Below, piece after piece: positions 30,747-31,676 of a DNA stretch of 31,676 nt. A program made the translations under genes and the position numbers. How positions within the stretch are numbered: position 1 is the stretch's first letter; each line of letters starts with the position of its first letter. This stretch comes from Burkholderiales bacterium (lineage in GTDB: Bacteria; Pseudomonadota; Gammaproteobacteria; Burkholderiales; Casimicrobiaceae). The notes below the pieces were generated by a model. That model had not been told where the DNA came from and did not search any database. It saw nothing but the letters and a program-made list of their open reading frames with translations. The stretch is taken from positions 1-31,676 of the forward strand of contig JAIRPA010000067.1 of NCBI GenBank assembly GCA_031257235.1, given 5' to 3'.

Positions 30747-31163
30747 TTATGGCTTGGGCGCCATCACCAGCCCGACTTGGGTCAGCCCCGCACGAGCGCA
30801 ATCGGAAAGCGTATCCGCCACCACCCGATACGCCACCTCCTGATCGGCTCTCACATGCACGATCGGTTGCGGGTTTTTCCGCGCTTCGGCTTCAAAAAGC
30901 GTATTGGCTTCTTCTCGGGTGGCAGGTTCGCCGTTTAAAAACAATTCGCCCGCGCCATTGATGGCAACATCGAGCTTATCTTGAACGGTTTGATGTTCTG
31001 CCGCGTCAGATTGAGGCAGATTTAAACGAATCGCGTGGGTAAAAAAAGGCGCGGTGACGATAAAGATCACCAATAAAACCAACATCACGTCAATGAGCGG
31101 CACCATATTGATTTCGCTCATCGGTTTATCTTTCGTCCCTCGATCAAACGAGCCGAACATCAT
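30747..31163 (-). CDS. exbD: Biopolymer transport protein ExbD
   Basis: A 138-residue inner-membrane protein that, with ExbB, converts the proton gradient into work for TonB. One membrane segment (about 21-40) carries the essential acidic residue D25 in MVPLIDVMLVLLVIFIV. The periplasmic domain follows (LNLPQSDA, VAINGAGELFLNGEP, VHVRADQEVAYRVVADTLSDCARAGL). TolR is the main alternative; the upstream gene is closer to ExbB than to TolQ, which decides the call. The start lies 25 nt after exbB. The 3' end faces the tRNA gene. Confidence 0.93.
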   Translation of the reverse strand: MMFGSFDRGTKDKPMSEINMVPLIDVMLVLLVIFIVTAPFFTHAIRLNLPQSDAAEHQTVQDKLDVAINGAGELFLNGEPATREEANTLFEAEARKNPQPIVHVRADQEVAYRVVADTLSDCARAGLTQVGLVMAPKP

Positions 31164-31188
31164 TGCCTTTCATCAAAAAGACTTTCAT

Positions 31189-31676
31189 CTATCGCTTGCC
31201 GCTTTGACGCGCGTATTGCAACAAGAGCTCCCACCACTCATACGCAAAACGATCCAGCCTTGCCAACCACACGCGATTGACCCGCATAAACCCGTTATAA
31301 GCAATCACCGCCGGAATCGCCACGAAAAGCCCAAAGCCGGTCATGATCAAGGCTTCCCCGACCGGCGCCGCAATTTTGTCGAGCGTTCCCGCCCCCGAAA
31401 CGCCGATATGAATCAGCGCCGAATAAATCCCCCACACCGTCCCAAACAACCCGACAAAAGGAGCGGTGCTGCCAATGGTGGCCAATGCCGTCAACCCGCT
31501 TTCACATCGTGTGGTTTCTTCGTCCAACGCGCCGCGCATCGCGCGTGTAATAACTTGCTTGAATGTGGCTTCATCCCACACCCCCGTGTTTTGTGCCTCA
31601 TAGTATTCTTGCGCTTCCAAACTTTGCCGGCTCACGCGGGCAAACGCGGAATTCGGAGGTAACGCGCGAATCGATT
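31189..31676 (-). CDS. exbB: Biopolymer transport protein ExbB (5' end beyond the window)
   Basis: The frame is open to the right edge, so the start is missing; about 162 codons are seen. Two hydrophobic regions with ExbB signatures are present: LATIGSTAPFVGLFGTVWGI and GEALIMTGFGLFVAIPAVIA. They are joined by ALIHIGVSGAGTLDKIAAPV. ExbB forms the pentameric channel around ExbD that powers TonB at the inner membrane. A GTG within the frame near 31635 is not needed as a start, because coding-like sequence (RALPPNSAFARVSRQSLEAQ) continues upstream of it. tonB is not in the window and may lie upstream. Confidence 0.92.
   Translation of the reverse strand, partial: SIRALPPNSAFARVSRQSLEAQEYYEAQNTGVWDEATFKQVITRAMRGALDEETTRCESGLTALATIGSTAPFVGLFGTVWGIYSALIHIGVSGAGTLDKIAAPVGEALIMTGFGLFVAIPAVIAYNGFMRVNRVWLARLDRFAYEWWELLLQYARQSGKR

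Noticed and set aside
30355..30843. A 162-codon plus-strand frame spanning the tRNA
   Set aside because: It reads through a tRNA gene and the opposite strand of exbD; no family resemblance.

Overview
The window reads as chromosomal DNA of a Gram-negative proteobacterium, most likely a betaproteobacterium or a close relative. The rpsF-priB-rpsR-rplI order with a PriB gene, a type VI secretion (T6SS) baseplate block, a three-gene proton-translocating transhydrogenase and an ExbB/ExbD pair all fit this. I cannot name a genus. Almost everything is on the minus strand; the exceptions are a membrane pyrophosphatase gene, one small ORF and a tRNA.

Layout. 1-460: broken 3' piece of an Rhs gene running off the left edge. 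830-12627: a compact 12-gene minus-strand operon for sulfate assimilation, transcribed sbp-cysT-cysW-cysA-cysH-cysD-cysN-hcyS-hcyF-hcyD-sir/tusA-cysG, with most neighbours overlapping by 1-11 nt. 13131-14666: rpsF-priB-rpsR-rplI. 14951-17880: pntAA-pntAB-pntB. 18103-22385: hcp, then tssE-tssF-tssG. 23059-25098 (+): membrane pyrophosphatase of the K+-independent, proton-pumping type. 25187-29337: DcuC-family carrier plus two M20 amidohydrolases. 30135-30350 (+): unknown small ORF. 30597-30670 (+): tRNA-Gly(CCC). 30747-31676: exbB (cut by the window edge) and exbD.

How the genes work together. The sulfate operon covers periplasmic sulfate capture, ABC import, ATP sulfurylase, a 4Fe-4S APS reductase, siroheme sulfite reductase and siroheme synthesis. 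In its middle sit a ThiS-like carrier with a C-terminal residue after the glycines (ending GGGQ), a ThiF/MoeB-type activating enzyme and a JAMM protease. This matches the HcyS/HcyF/HcyD protein-thiocarboxylate route described in Wolinella succinogenes, so sulfide is probably loaded on a carrier protein before incorporation into homocysteine. The sulfite reductase carries a fused TusA domain. The pyrophosphatase could reclaim energy from pyrophosphate released by ATP sulfurylase and other reactions.

The most unusual non-coding feature is a family of composite, hairpin-rich repeats, seven copies in 31.7 kb (about 612-866, 12745-13080, 14845-14939, 17943-18098, 21694-21766, 22628-22914, 29511-29908). 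They are built from interchangeable bulged hairpins whose stems differ between copies yet remain paired. They lie in nearly every larger gap, often hugging a stop codon, and one copy encodes the last residues of CysG.
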